DNA from: Burkholderiales bacterium
Lineage (GTDB): Bacteria; Pseudomonadota; Gammaproteobacteria; Burkholderiales; Burkholderiaceae
Reading direction: 5' to 3'
DNA length: 33,607 nt
Assembly: GCA_947371645.1 (NCBI GenBank)
Contig: CANBQJ010000015.1
Span: 1-33,607 of the forward strand
Shown: positions 16,135 to 24,234 of the stretch, piece by piece
Layout: the number at the start of each line of letters is the position of its first letter
Position numbering within the stretch: position 1 is the stretch's first letter
Program-made: the position numbers and the translations under genes
The notes under the pieces: generated by a model
Seen by the model: the letters and a program-made list of their open reading frames with translations, nothing else
Told to the model about the DNA's origin: nothing
Database searches by the model: none

Positions 16135-16168
16135 ATGACTGCTGCAGTGACCGCCCCCCATGAATTTG
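16021..16168 (+). repeat. 16-bp direct repeat spanning the leader and start of the dehydrogenase gene
   Basis: GCCCCCCATGAATTTG occurs at 16021-16036 and again at 16153-16168, 132 bp apart. The second copy encodes APHEF at residues 7-11 of the dehydrogenase; the first is in the same frame, since 132 is divisible by 3. The first copy is followed by GGGGG and so forms a CCCCCC-ATGAATTT-GGGGGG hairpin at 16022-16041, which the second copy cannot form. It may be a regulator-binding repeat or the trace of a small duplication of the gene start. Confidence 0.6.
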
Positions 16169-17322
16169 AGTCTTTGCGACTGGCCGTGAAAGAAGTCGCC
16201 ACACAGGTTGCAGCCAAGCATGCCAGTGACGTCGACACCAAGGGGCGATTCCCCACTGAAACCATCAACGCCTTGAAACAGGCCAAGGTGCTGTCGGCCG
16301 CCGTGCCAAGCGAATTCGGGGGTGCCGGCCTGAACCTGCACCAGCTGTCGGTGCTCTGCGCGACCTTGTCGGGCGCCTGTGGCTCCAGCGGCATGGTGCT
16401 GGCCATGCACTACATCCAGGTCGGCTGCATCGCGCGCCACGTGGCCGGCAGTGCCTTTTTCGCCCAGTACCTGCGCGAAATCGTCGAAACCCAGCCCCTG
16501 TTGGCCTCCATCACGTCTGAAGTGGGCACCTTCGGTGACACCCGCTCCAGCATTTGCGCCGTGCAGCGCGAGGGCGACAAGTACATCCTCAACAAGCAGG
16601 CGACCACGGGCTCTTACTGCGCCCATTCCGACGCCATCCTGGTGACCTGCCGCCGCGACGCCGACGCCCCCAAGAGCGACCAGTTGCTGGTGCTGGTGCG
16701 AAAGGAAGATGCCAAGCTGGTGCAAACCACCACCTGGGACACCATGGGCATGCGCGGCACCTGCAGCCCTGGCTTCAACCTCGAATCGTCTGGCCCCATC
16801 GAGCAGATCCTGCCCGTGCCCTATGGCGACATCGCCGCCGAAACCATGGTGCCCTACTCGCACATCATGTGGTCGGCCCTGTGGTGGGGCATCGCCAACG
16901 ACGCGGTGGCCAAGGCCGCCACCTTCGTGCGCGGCGAAGCCCGCAAAAACCCGGGCACCGTGCCCCAGACCGCGCACCGCCTGGCCGAGGTGCAGGTGAT
17001 GCTGCAAGCCATGAAGCACAACTGGGTGTCGGTGGCCCACGAATACGACGAGATCGTGGCCGGCCCCACCCCTGGCGAAGCCCTGCTGGGCCTGGCCTGG
17101 GCACTGAAGATGAACAACCTGAAGATCGGCTCGTCCGAGACAGCGCCCCAGATCGTTCACCGTGCGCTGCAGATCGTCGGCATCCTGGGCTACAAGAACG
17201 ACAGCCCCTTTGCCCTGAGCCGCCACTACCGCGATGCCCTGTCTGGCGCCCTGATGATCTCCAACGACCGCATCCTGGGCAAGAGCGCCTCGATGCTGCT
17301 GGTCTACAAAGACAACGATTGA
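16135..17322 (+). CDS. Acyl-CoA dehydrogenase family protein (probable aminoacyl-carrier-protein oxidase)
   Basis: A 395-residue FAD enzyme of the acyl-CoA dehydrogenase fold, starting at the ATG at 16135 (AGAGGA 8 nt upstream). The N-terminal helical domain contains AAVPSEFGGAGLNLHQLSVL. The middle barrel has ASITSEVGTFGDTRSS, QATTGSYCAHSDAILVT and WDTMGMRGTCSPGFNLES, and the C-terminal helical domain carries RHYRDALSGALMISNDRIL. Where canonical members have the catalytic Glu (YEGT), this protein has ISND (S376-N377), and I see no Glu at the alternative isovaleryl-CoA dehydrogenase-type position. It starts a three-gene operon with the amino acid:carrier protein ligase and DUF1839, so the substrate is probably a carrier-bound aminoacyl thioester rather than a CoA ester. 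The reaction is inferred, not known. A longer in-frame start (ATG 16009) exists but is not preferred. Confidence 0.87.
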   Translation: MTAAVTAPHEFESLRLAVKEVATQVAAKHASDVDTKGRFPTETINALKQAKVLSAAVPSEFGGAGLNLHQLSVLCATLSGACGSSGMVLAMHYIQVGCIARHVAGSAFFAQYLREIVETQPLLASITSEVGTFGDTRSSICAVQREGDKYILNKQATTGSYCAHSDAILVTCRRDADAPKSDQLLVLVRKEDAKLVQTTTWDTMGMRGTCSPGFNLESSGPIEQILPVPYGDIAAETMVPYSHIMWSALWWGIANDAVAKAATFVRGEARKNPGTVPQTAHRLAEVQVMLQAMKHNWVSVAHEYDEIVAGPTPGEALLGLAWALKMNNLKIGSSETAPQIVHRALQIVGILGYKNDSPFALSRHYRDALSGALMISNDRILGKSASMLLVYKDND

Positions 17323-17384
17323 CCCAGATCCGCTTGCCGCACGTCGGCATCCACCCAGATTCACATTGCAGAGAGAGCCTCCAC

Positions 17385-18308
17385 ATGAGCCAACTTCCCG
17401 CAGATTTCTACGATCCCAAGGTCTTTTTCGACCAGCTGGCTGAACACGGCCTGGTTGTGCCCACCGCCGTGCTGGGCACCTTCGGCCGTGGCGCCAAGTT
17501 CGAAGAGGTGGTGAACCGCTTCAACGAACTGGTCAACAAGCTGGCCAAGGACGATGGCGCCGAGCTCTACGCCTTCCCGCCGGTCATGGACCGCAAGATC
17601 ATGGAGAAGGTGCACTACCTGGAGACCTTCCCCCACCTGTGCGGCTCCGTGCACAGCTTCTATGGCAATGGCCTGGAGGCCCTGAAGCTGGCCGAGAAGG
17701 CCGACAAGGGCGAAGAATGGGGCGACATGCTCAAGCAGACCGAGCTGGTGCTCAACCCGGCCGCCTGCTACCCCGTCTACCCCACGCTGGCGGGCACCGT
17801 GCCTGAAGAAGGCCGCCTGGTGACCGTGCTCAACTGGGTCTACCGCCACGAGCCTTCGCTGGAACCCACCCGCCTGCAGTCTTTCCGCATGCGCGAGTTC
17901 ATCCGGGTGGGCACGCCCGACCAGGTGATCCCCTGGCGCGACATGTGGCTGCAACGTGGCATCGACCTGCTGACGTCCCTGGGCCTGCCCGTTGGCTCCG
18001 ACGTGGCCAACGACCCCTTCTTCGGCCGCGGTGGCAAGCTGCGTGCGGCCAACCAGCGCGAAGCCAAGCTGAAGTTCGAGGTGCTGGTGCCGGTCATCTC
18101 TGCAGAGAACCCCACCGCCTGCTGCTCCTTCAACTACCACCAGGACCACTTCGGCAACACCTTCGGCATCTACACGCCGGACGGCAACGTGGCCCACACC
18201 GCCTGCATGGGCTTCGGCATGGAGCGCATTGCCATGGCGCTGTTCAAGCACCACGGTTTCAAGCCCGAGCTGTGGCCCGCCGAGGTGCGCCAGCAACTGT
18301 GGTCTTGA
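17385..18308 (+). CDS. Amino acid--[acyl-carrier-protein] ligase (SerRS-like, BLL0957 family)
   Basis: A 307-residue homologue of the catalytic core of archaeal-type seryl-tRNA synthetase, without a tRNA-binding domain. Enzymes of this family activate glycine or alanine with ATP and load it on the phosphopantetheine of a small carrier protein instead of tRNA (shown for Bradyrhizobium BLL0957 and relatives). Class II motif 2 is seen as RHEPSLEPTRLQSFRMREF and motif 3 as GFGMERIAMALF. The zinc ligands expected in this family are present: Cys128 (PAACYP), Glu171 (MREF) and Cys274 (HTACMG). Start ATG 17385 with GAGAGAG upstream. It lies 62 bp behind the dehydrogenase and 21 bp before DUF1839; the carrier-protein gene is in the divergent operon. 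The amino acid used cannot be read from sequence alone. Confidence 0.92.
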   Translation: MSQLPADFYDPKVFFDQLAEHGLVVPTAVLGTFGRGAKFEEVVNRFNELVNKLAKDDGAELYAFPPVMDRKIMEKVHYLETFPHLCGSVHSFYGNGLEALKLAEKADKGEEWGDMLKQTELVLNPAACYPVYPTLAGTVPEEGRLVTVLNWVYRHEPSLEPTRLQSFRMREFIRVGTPDQVIPWRDMWLQRGIDLLTSLGLPVGSDVANDPFFGRGGKLRAANQREAKLKFEVLVPVISAENPTACCSFNYHQDHFGNTFGIYTPDGNVAHTACMGFGMERIAMALFKHHGFKPELWPAEVRQQLWS

Positions 18309-18329
18309 GCAATTGAGGGAACGCCGCAC

Positions 18330-19334
18330 ATGAGCAGCCTCAACGTCCTGCCCGGCCTCAAGGCGCAGGACTACACACGCAGCCCCCTGCATGGCGCCGA
18401 TTGCGCCTGGCCCGAAAAGAACTGCTACGTGGACCTGTTCATCGAACTGGTGCACTCGCTGGGCCTGGAGCCACGGGCCATGCTGCCCTTCACTCTGGCC
18501 ATGGACTTCATGGGCGACCAGTGGACCTTCTTCAAGCCGCAGCACAGCGAAATGCGTGCGCTGTACGGCATTGAAGTGCAGGAGATGAACTGCTGGAGGC
18601 CGCTGATCGAGCATGCCCGCGAGCACCTGGCTGCAGGCCGCCTGATCGCGGTCGAAGCCAATGCCCACTGGATGCCCGACACGGTCGGCACCGACTACCG
18701 CCGCCAGCATGTGAAGACGACCATCATGCTCACCGAGCTGGACGAGGTGGCGGGCCGTCTGGCCTACTTCCACAACGCGGGCTTCTATGAGCTCAGCGGC
18801 GAGGACTTCCGCCAGACCTTCAGGCTGGATGCCGCCCCCGATCCCACGCACCTGCCGCTGTTCGCAGAGCTGGTGCGCGTGGACGGCGTGGTGCACCGGA
18901 CGCCGGCCGAGCTGGCTGCTCTGGCCAGGCCCTTGCTGAGCCAATACCTGGCCTGGGTGCCCGCCACCAACCCCATCGAACGCTTTGCCCAGCGCTTCGA
19001 GCAAGAGCTGCCCCGCATGCACGAGCTGGGCTTGCCCTACTACCACGCGTGGGCCTTCAGCACGGTGCGCCAACTGGGTGCCGCCTTCGAGCTGGCGGCC
19101 GCCCACTTGAACTGGCTGACCAGCGCCGATGGCGGTTTGACCGATGCCAGGCGCGCGCTGCTGACCGAGGCCGCACAGGCCTTCGACAGCATCTCTCAGG
19201 CCAACAAGACGCTGATCCTCAAGCTGGCACGCGCCGTGAACGCGAAGCGCCAGGTCAACGGCGAAGAGACCTTCGGCCCCATGGCGCAGTCCTGGCAACA
19301 GGGCATGGACGCCTTGCGGCGAGCGCTGGCCTGA
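18330..19334 (+). CDS. DUF1839 family protein, candidate aminoacyl transferase
   Basis: A 334-residue protein of the DUF1839 family, ATG at 18330 with GAGGGAA upstream. Function is not established. The N-terminal half has an ordered Cys/His/Asp pattern: NCYVDLFIELVHSLGLEP with Cys32, EANAHWMPDT (109-118), QHVKTTI with His127, and TELDE with Asp138. This order recalls the papain-like BtrH N-terminal family (butirosin acyltransferase taking its acyl group from the carrier protein BtrI). The C-terminal half is helical (AELAALARPLLSQYLAW, FSTVRQLGAAFELAAAHLNWL, AQAFDSISQANKTLILKLARAV). As the third gene behind the dehydrogenase and the amino acid:carrier protein ligase it is a reasonable candidate for the off-loading transferase. 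The family name is firm; the transferase role is inference. Confidence 0.82.
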   Translation: MSSLNVLPGLKAQDYTRSPLHGADCAWPEKNCYVDLFIELVHSLGLEPRAMLPFTLAMDFMGDQWTFFKPQHSEMRALYGIEVQEMNCWRPLIEHAREHLAAGRLIAVEANAHWMPDTVGTDYRRQHVKTTIMLTELDEVAGRLAYFHNAGFYELSGEDFRQTFRLDAAPDPTHLPLFAELVRVDGVVHRTPAELAALARPLLSQYLAWVPATNPIERFAQRFEQELPRMHELGLPYYHAWAFSTVRQLGAAFELAAAHLNWLTSADGGLTDARRALLTEAAQAFDSISQANKTLILKLARAVNAKRQVNGEETFGPMAQSWQQGMDALRRALA

Positions 19335-19361
19335 TCGTCCGATTCAGTCCGCGCGCCCATG

Positions 19362-19392
19362 AAAAAGGCCTGGCATTCGCCAGGCCTTTTTT
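19362..19392. terminator. Bidirectional rho-independent terminator after the DUF1839 gene
   Basis: The stem GGCCTGG/CCAGGCC (19367-19373, 19380-19386) with a 6-nt loop has AAAAA on the left and TTTTTT on the right. It ends the dehydrogenase-ligase-DUF1839 operon and, from the other side, the Bax inhibitor-1 family gene. Confidence 0.92.
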
Positions 19393-19429
19393 GTTACCAG
19401 CCCCCTCAGCAGAGAGGGCGCACGGCACC

Positions 19430-20131
19430 TCAATCGTCGTTGCCTGTCAGGGACAGGATGATCTGCAGCAGCGCCGTGAACACGTTGTAGACGTCGAGGT
19501 AGATGGACAGCGTCGCGGTGACGTAGTTGGTTTCGCCGCCATCGATGATGCGCTTGAGGTCATACACGATGAAGGCCGAAAAGATGGCCACCGACATGAC
19601 CGACACCGCCAGCATCAGCGCGGGCATCTGCAGCCAGATGTTGGCGATGCCCGCCACCAGCATGACCATCACACCGACCATCAGCCACTTGCCCATGCCG
19701 GAGACATCCCGCTTGACGCTGCCGGCCACCGCGGCCATGCCCGTGAAGACCACCGCCGTGCCGCCGAAGGCCAGGCCGATGGCGCGGGCGCCGTGCTCCA
19801 TGCCCAGCGCAAAGCCCAGCAGGCGCGACAGCATCAGCCCCATGAAGAAGGTGAAGCCCAGCAGGAGCAGCACGCCCACGCCAGTGTCCTTGTACTTGTT
19901 GATGCCATAGAAGAAGCCAAAGGCCACCGCCATGAACACCACCAAGCTGATCAGGGGGCTGCCTGCGAACAGGCTGAAGCCCATGCTCACACCCAGCCAT
20001 GCGCCCAGCACCGTGGGCAGCATGCTCAAGGCCAGCAGGGCATAGGTGTTGCGCAGCACCCGCTGCTGCTGAGAGGCGCCCAGTGACGAGCCGCCGTACA
20101 CCACGTCCAGGGGTTTCATCGAACGATCCAT
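19430..20131 (-). CDS. Bax inhibitor-1/YccA family inner-membrane protein
   Basis: A 233-residue integral membrane protein of the UPF0005/BI-1 family. Seven hydrophobic segments can be counted from TYALLALSMLPTVLGAWLG to LDVYNVFTALLQIILSLTG. The family signature region near the end is seen as FIVYDLKRIIDGGETNYVTATLSIYLDVYNVF. The ATG at 20131 has GGAG 8 nt upstream; MKPL at 20119 is an alternative. Relatives include E. coli YccA (modulator of the FtsH protease) and YbhL, and calcium-leak channel activity is known for some members. Which role applies here is unknown. It is a single-gene unit between a terminator and a 146-bp gap that contains the palindrome TTTCGCGAAA (20176-20185). Confidence 0.92.
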   Translation of the reverse strand: MDRSMKPLDVVYGGSSLGASQQQRVLRNTYALLALSMLPTVLGAWLGVSMGFSLFAGSPLISLVVFMAVAFGFFYGINKYKDTGVGVLLLLGFTFFMGLMLSRLLGFALGMEHGARAIGLAFGGTAVVFTGMAAVAGSVKRDVSGMGKWLMVGVMVMLVAGIANIWLQMPALMLAVSVMSVAIFSAFIVYDLKRIIDGGETNYVTATLSIYLDVYNVFTALLQIILSLTGNDD

Positions 20132-20277
20132 GTCATTTCTCCGTCAACTAGAACTGGCCAGCACAGGCCGACCCATTTCGCGAAACACCACACCTTGCAT
20201 CACGCTCAGGCTTGGCGCATTGTATGCAGCACAGCCTCAACCGCGCTTGACCATGATAGGCGCAGGCGGTTTGGCGC

Positions 20278-21150
20278 TCACAGCGAGCGCCGCAAGGATT
20301 CGTAAAGGCACACGGCACTGGCCGCAGCCACGTTCAGCGACTCTTCTCCGCCAGGCTGAGGGATGCGGACCGTGAGCGCGCACCGTGCCAACAACTCGGC
20401 ACTGACGCCCTGGCCCTCGTGACCCATCACCCAGGCGCAAGGCGAGGGCAAATCCACCTGATGCAAGGCATTTTCGGCATGCGAGCTGGTGGCCACCAGG
20501 GGCACTTTCAAGTCGGCCAGTTGATCGTCCTGGAGCTGCTCGACCAGGTGCATGCCGAAATGGGCCCCCATGCCGGCACGGAGCACCTTGCCGGACCACA
20601 GGGCCGCCGTTCCCTTGATGGCCAGCACCTGGCGCACGCCCATGGCCGACGCGCTGCGCAGCATGCTGCCCACATTGCCGGCGTCCTGCACGCGGTCCAG
20701 CACCAGGGTGGCCACGCCCGGGATGAGGCCTGACGGTGCGTCCTGGGCCTGCAAGGGCAGCAGGAAACCCAGGCGGGCGGGCGATTCCAGTTGCGTGAAC
20801 ACGCTCCACAAGGCCTGAGGCACGACCACGATGCGCGGGGCACGCAGCGCCAGATCGGTCAGGCGTCGGGCCACGGGCTCGCCGGGCGTGGCCAGGCCAT
20901 GTTCGCCCAGCCAGGCCGTGTCGGCGATGACGGCGACCTGCGGCAGCCTGCCTCGCGTCAGGCTGGCCTCGCAGAGGTGGTCGCCCTCCAGCCAGACTTC
21001 GGCGAGCTTGCGGTAGGCCGCAGAGTCGGCGGCGTGCTTGCGCAGGCGCTGGACCAGCGGGTTGTCGCGCGAGCTGATGGCCTGTACCTGAGGCGGGCGA
21101 GGCTGGGCGCCGGATTCGCCGGTGGCGTTGGCGGGGGTGTTCAGGCTCAT
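20278..21150 (-). CDS. TrmH-family (SpoU) RNA 2'-O-methyltransferase
   Basis: A SAM-dependent RNA ribose methyltransferase with the trefoil-knot SPOUT fold. The 290-residue protein has an N-terminal substrate-binding domain ([34 protein letters not shown]) and the three SpoU motifs: motif 1 [19 protein letters not shown], motif 2 [14 protein letters not shown], motif 3 [22 protein letters not shown]. The layout is like RlmB and other rRNA Gm methyltransferases, but the exact target nucleotide cannot be read from sequence. Its ATG at 21150 overlaps the rnhB stop by 4 bp (ATGA), so it is the last gene of the lipid A operon and translationally coupled. Confidence 0.92.
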   Translation of the reverse strand: MSLNTPANATGESGAQPRPPQVQAISSRDNPLVQRLRKHAADSAAYRKLAEVWLEGDHLCEASLTRGRLPQVAVIADTAWLGEHGLATPGEPVARRLTDLALRAPRIVVVPQALWSVFTQLESPARLGFLLPLQAQDAPSGLIPGVATLVLDRVQDAGNVGSMLRSASAMGVRQVLAIKGTAALWSGKVLRAGMGAHFGMHLVEQLQDDQLADLKVPLVATSSHAENALHQVDLPSPCAWVMGHEGQGVSAELLARCALTVRIPQPGGEESLNVAAASAVCLYESLRRSL

Positions 21151-21776
21151 GGCCGACCTCCTGTGAGCGCGCCCGCCAACACCGCCTTCACAGGCCCGAA
21201 GCTGCGCCGGTGTGCCTCGATCGGCCCCAAACGGGCCAGCGCGGCCAGGTGGTCGGCCGTGGGGTAGCCCTTGTGGGCGTCGAAGCCATAGCCGGGGTGG
21301 GCCAGGTGCAGCTCGTCGCACCAGCGGTCGCGGTACACCTTGGCCAGGATGGAGGCCGCCGAGATGGCCTGCACCTTGGCATCGCCTTTGATGATCGCCT
21401 GGGCGGGCATGCTCAAAGCCGGAACGCGGTTGCCATCGACCTGCACCATGGACGGCCGCAGGCGCAAACCTTCAACGGCGCGCTTCATGGCCAGCATGGT
21501 GGCGTGCAGGATGTTGAGCTGGTCGATCTCTTCGACGCTGGCCTCGGCGATGCAGCAGCACAGGGCCTTGGCGCGGATCTCATCGAACAGGCGCTCGCGC
21601 TGGCGGGCCGTGAGCTTTTTGGAATCGGCCAGGCCTGAAATAGGCTGCAGCTCGTCAAGGATGACGGCCGCGGCCACCACCGGGCCTGCCAGCGGGCCGC
21701 GGCCGGCTTCGTCCACACCCGCCATCAGGCCAGGCTTGTTGGCGGGCCAGAGGAGGTCGAGCTGTTCGGGGTGCAT
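21147..21776 (-). CDS. rnhB: Ribonuclease HII
   Basis: Endonuclease that removes RNA, including single misincorporated ribonucleotides, from RNA-DNA hybrids. It has 209 residues. The catalytic acidic residues are all present: Asp22-Glu23 in [14 protein letters not shown], Asp114 in VQVDGN and Asp132 in [21 protein letters not shown], followed by [12 protein letters not shown]. It is next to lpxB (20 bp gap), the order known from E. coli and many proteobacteria. No clear Shine-Dalgarno lies before the ATG at 21776. Confidence 0.96.
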   Translation of the reverse strand: MHPEQLDLLWPANKPGLMAGVDEAGRGPLAGPVVAAAVILDELQPISGLADSKKLTARQRERLFDEIRAKALCCCIAEASVEEIDQLNILHATMLAMKRAVEGLRLRPSMVQVDGNRVPALSMPAQAIIKGDAKVQAISAASILAKVYRDRWCDELHLAHPGYGFDAHKGYPTADHLAALARLGPIEAHRRSFGPVKAVLAGALTGGRP

Positions 21777-21796
21777 GGGGACGGCAAAAAGAGAGA

Positions 21797-22966
21797 TCAG
21801 GCCAGGCCCATCACGCGGGCGATGGCAGCGGTGGCGGCGTGCGCCGTGTTCTGGCGCAACTGGTGGTGCATCTCGACGAAGCGCTGGGTGACGGCGTCCA
21901 TGCGCTGGGGTTGATCCAGCCAGGCCAGCACGTCACGGGCCAGTTGCGCCGGGTTGGCCTCATGCTGCAGGCGCTCGGGCACCAGCATGTCGCGCGCCAG
22001 GATGTTGGGCAGCCCCACCCAGGGCAGGTAGGCCATGCGTTTCATGAGCGGCCAGCTCAAGGCGCTGATCTTGTAGGCGATCACCATGGGGCGCTTGAAC
22101 AGCGCGGCCTCCAGGGTGGCGGTGCCGCTGGCGATCAGGGTGACGTCACAGGCGGCCAGCGCGGCGTGCGACTGGCCGTCCAGCACCTGCAGCGGCGCGG
22201 CGGGCGCGTGGGCCTGGACCAGGGCTTGCACCGTGTCCATCAGGCCCGGCGCCACGGGCAGCACGAAGCGCAGGTCGGGCCTCTGGCGGCTCAGCAAGGC
22301 GACCGTTTGCAAGAAGGTGGGCGCAATGTGGGCGATCTCACCGCGGCGGCTGCCGGGCAGCACGGCCACCACGGGCACATCGTCGGCCAGGCCCAGTTGA
22401 TGGCGGGCGGCCGCACGCGGCACGTCCATGGGGATCGTGTCGGCCAGGGGGTGGCCCACGAAGCTGGCCTCGATGCCGGCATCGCGGTAGATCTGCGGCT
22501 CAAAGGGGAAGAGGCAGAGCATGTGGTCAACGGACCGGTGGATCTTGTGGATGCGGCCACCGCGCCAGGCCCAGATCGAAGGGCTGACGAAGTGAACCGT
22601 CTTGACGCCCTGGGCCTTCAGGCGGGCTTCCAGGCCGAGGTTGAAGTCCGGGGCATCCACGCCCACAAACACATCGGGACGCTGGGCCAGCAGGCGCTGT
22701 GCAAGCTGCTCGCGGATGCCCCAGATTTCTCTGAAGCGCCTCATCAGCTCCAGGTTGAAGCCGTGCACGGCCAGCTTGTCGCTGGGCCACCAGGCCTCAA
22801 AGGATTGCATGGCCATCTTCGGCCCGCCTATGCCCTGCCCCACCAGGCCGGGCCAGCGCTCGCGCATCCCGCCCAGCAGCAGGCTGGCCAGCAAATCGCC
22901 AGAAGCTTCGCCGGCCACCATGGCCAGACGGGGCAAGTCGGCGGTTTGGGGCGAGGTGGCGTTCAT
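21797..22966 (-). CDS. lpxB: Lipid-A-disaccharide synthase
   Basis: GT19 glycosyltransferase of the inner-membrane face; it joins UDP-2,3-diacylglucosamine and lipid X to give the tetra-acylated disaccharide precursor of lipid A. From the ATG at 22966 it has 389 residues. Family motifs are [17 protein letters not shown] at the N-terminus, [51 protein letters not shown], and the UDP-sugar site region [26 protein letters not shown] at 22990, 7 bp after the lpxA stop, would add eight residues. It is downstream of lpxD-fabZ-lpxA, which make its acylated substrates. Confidence 0.96.
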   Translation of the reverse strand: MNATSPQTADLPRLAMVAGEASGDLLASLLLGGMRERWPGLVGQGIGGPKMAMQSFEAWWPSDKLAVHGFNLELMRRFREIWGIREQLAQRLLAQRPDVFVGVDAPDFNLGLEARLKAQGVKTVHFVSPSIWAWRGGRIHKIHRSVDHMLCLFPFEPQIYRDAGIEASFVGHPLADTIPMDVPRAAARHQLGLADDVPVVAVLPGSRRGEIAHIAPTFLQTVALLSRQRPDLRFVLPVAPGLMDTVQALVQAHAPAAPLQVLDGQSHAALAACDVTLIASGTATLEAALFKRPMVIAYKISALSWPLMKRMAYLPWVGLPNILARDMLVPERLQHEANPAQLARDVLAWLDQPQRMDAVTQRFVEMHHQLRQNTAHAATAAIARVMGLA

Positions 22967-22997
22967 GGACGCAGAAGCAGGCAAGGCCACAAGCCGC

Positions 22998-23786
22998 TCA
23001 GCGCACGATGCCGCGCTGGGCCTGCGCCAGGAAGCCCAGCATCATGTCGATGTCAGCATCGACGCCAGGCACCGTGCCCTTGAGCGCGGCGATCTCGCCA
23101 CGCGAGGCCTCCAGGGTCAGCCCACGGCGGTAGAGCAGCTTGTACATCTGTTTGAGCATGCTCAGGCGCTCGGGCGAATAGCCCTTGCGGCGCGGGCCTT
23201 CCTGGTGGACGTTGCGGGCCTCGGCGGGGTTGCCCTCGGCCATGGTGAAGGGCGGCAGGTCTTGCGTCAGGCGAGTCTGGAAGCCCACCATGGCGAAGTC
23301 GCCGATGCGCACGAACTGGTGAACCCCGGTGATGCCGCCGATCAGCGTGTGGTTGCCCACCTCCACATGCCCGGCCAGTTGCACCGAATTGGCGATCACG
23401 TTGCCGTCACCCACGGTGCAGTCGTGCGCGATGTGCACATAGGCCATGACCCAGTTGTCGTGGCCGATGCGGGTCTCCGCCTTGTCCTGCACGGTGCCGG
23501 TGTTGAAGGTGGTGAACTCGCGGATGGTGTTGCGGTCACCGATCACCAGGCGGGTGGGCTCGCCGGCGTATTTTTTGTCTTGCGGGTCGGCGCCCAGCGA
23601 GGCGAACTGGAAGATGCGGTTGTCGCGGCCGATCTCGGTGTGGCCTTCGATCACGCAGTGCGCGCCGATGCGGCTGCCCGCCCCGACGCGCACGTGCGGG
23701 CCGATGGTCGTGTAGGGCCCCACTTGAACGTCTTCGGCCAGCTGGGCCTTCGCGTCAACCAGGGCGGTGGGGTGGATGTTGGCCAT
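22998..23786 (-). CDS. lpxA: Acyl-ACP--UDP-N-acetylglucosamine O-acyltransferase
   Basis: First enzyme of lipid A synthesis; it moves a 3-hydroxyacyl chain from ACP to the 3-OH of UDP-GlcNAc in the cytoplasm. It has 262 residues and forms a left-handed parallel beta-helix of hexapeptide repeats (IHPTALVDAKAQLAEDVQVG, then VGPYTTIGPHVRVGAGSRIG, and so on). The active-site region VHIAHDCTVGDGNVIANS carries the catalytic histidine. A C-terminal helical domain follows (GYSPERLSMLKQMYKLLY). It starts at the ATG at 23786, 4 bp after the fabZ stop. Confidence 0.97.
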   Translation of the reverse strand: MANIHPTALVDAKAQLAEDVQVGPYTTIGPHVRVGAGSRIGAHCVIEGHTEIGRDNRIFQFASLGADPQDKKYAGEPTRLVIGDRNTIREFTTFNTGTVQDKAETRIGHDNWVMAYVHIAHDCTVGDGNVIANSVQLAGHVEVGNHTLIGGITGVHQFVRIGDFAMVGFQTRLTQDLPPFTMAEGNPAEARNVHQEGPRRKGYSPERLSMLKQMYKLLYRRGLTLEASRGEIAALKGTVPGVDADIDMMLGFLAQAQRGIVR

Positions 23787-23790
23787 GCGT

Positions 23791-24234
23791 TCAGCGGATC
23801 TTGCGCACCGTGCACATCAGGTCGGCCGACACGGCGAGGTCAGCGCCCACGTAGGCCTGGGCCTTGAACTTGTAGATGCCGGACTTGACGCGGTCCAGTT
23901 GCACTTCCAGGCGCAGTTGGTCACCCGGCTCGACGGGCCGCTTGAAGCGCGCGTTGTCGATGCCCACGAAGTAGTAGGCCGAGTTCTCATCGAGGTGGGT
24001 GTCCGTGGACTCAAACGCCAGCAAGCCGGCCACCTGGGCCAGGGCTTCGAGCATCATCACGCCGGGCATGACCGGGCGGTGGGGGAAGTGGCCGGTGAAG
24101 AAGGGCTCGTTCACAGTCACGTTCTTGATGGCGGAAATGCGCACGCCAGCTTCGAGTTCCACAACGCGGTCCACCAGCAGCATCGGGTAGCGATGCGGCA
24201 GCAGTTCCAGGATCTTGTAGATGTCCATCTTCAT
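23791..24234 (-). CDS. fabZ: 3-hydroxyacyl-[acyl-carrier-protein] dehydratase FabZ
   Basis: Hot-dog-fold dehydratase of fatty acid synthesis, converting 3-hydroxyacyl-ACP to trans-2-enoyl-ACP and so competing with LpxA/LpxD for hydroxyacyl chains. The 147-residue protein has the N-terminal [13 protein letters not shown] and the catalytic motif [20 protein letters not shown] with His49 and Glu63. Its ATG at 24234 overlaps the lpxD stop by 4 bp. M3 at 24228 is another possible start. Confidence 0.97.
   Translation of the reverse strand: MKMDIYKILELLPHRYPMLLVDRVVELEAGVRISAIKNVTVNEPFFTGHFPHRPVMPGVMMLEALAQVAGLLAFESTDTHLDENSAYYFVGIDNARFKRPVEPGDQLRLEVQLDRVKSGIYKFKAQAYVGADLAVSADLMCTVRKIR

Noticed and set aside
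17361..19298. 645-codon open frame on the minus strand opposite the ligase and DUF1839 genes
   Set aside because: It runs across two real genes with clear motifs, spans their intergenic gap, and has low-complexity antisense composition.
20219..20224. TACAAT -10-like hexamer (minus strand) before the Bax inhibitor-1 family gene
   Set aside because: No matching -35 hexamer at 16-18 bp.
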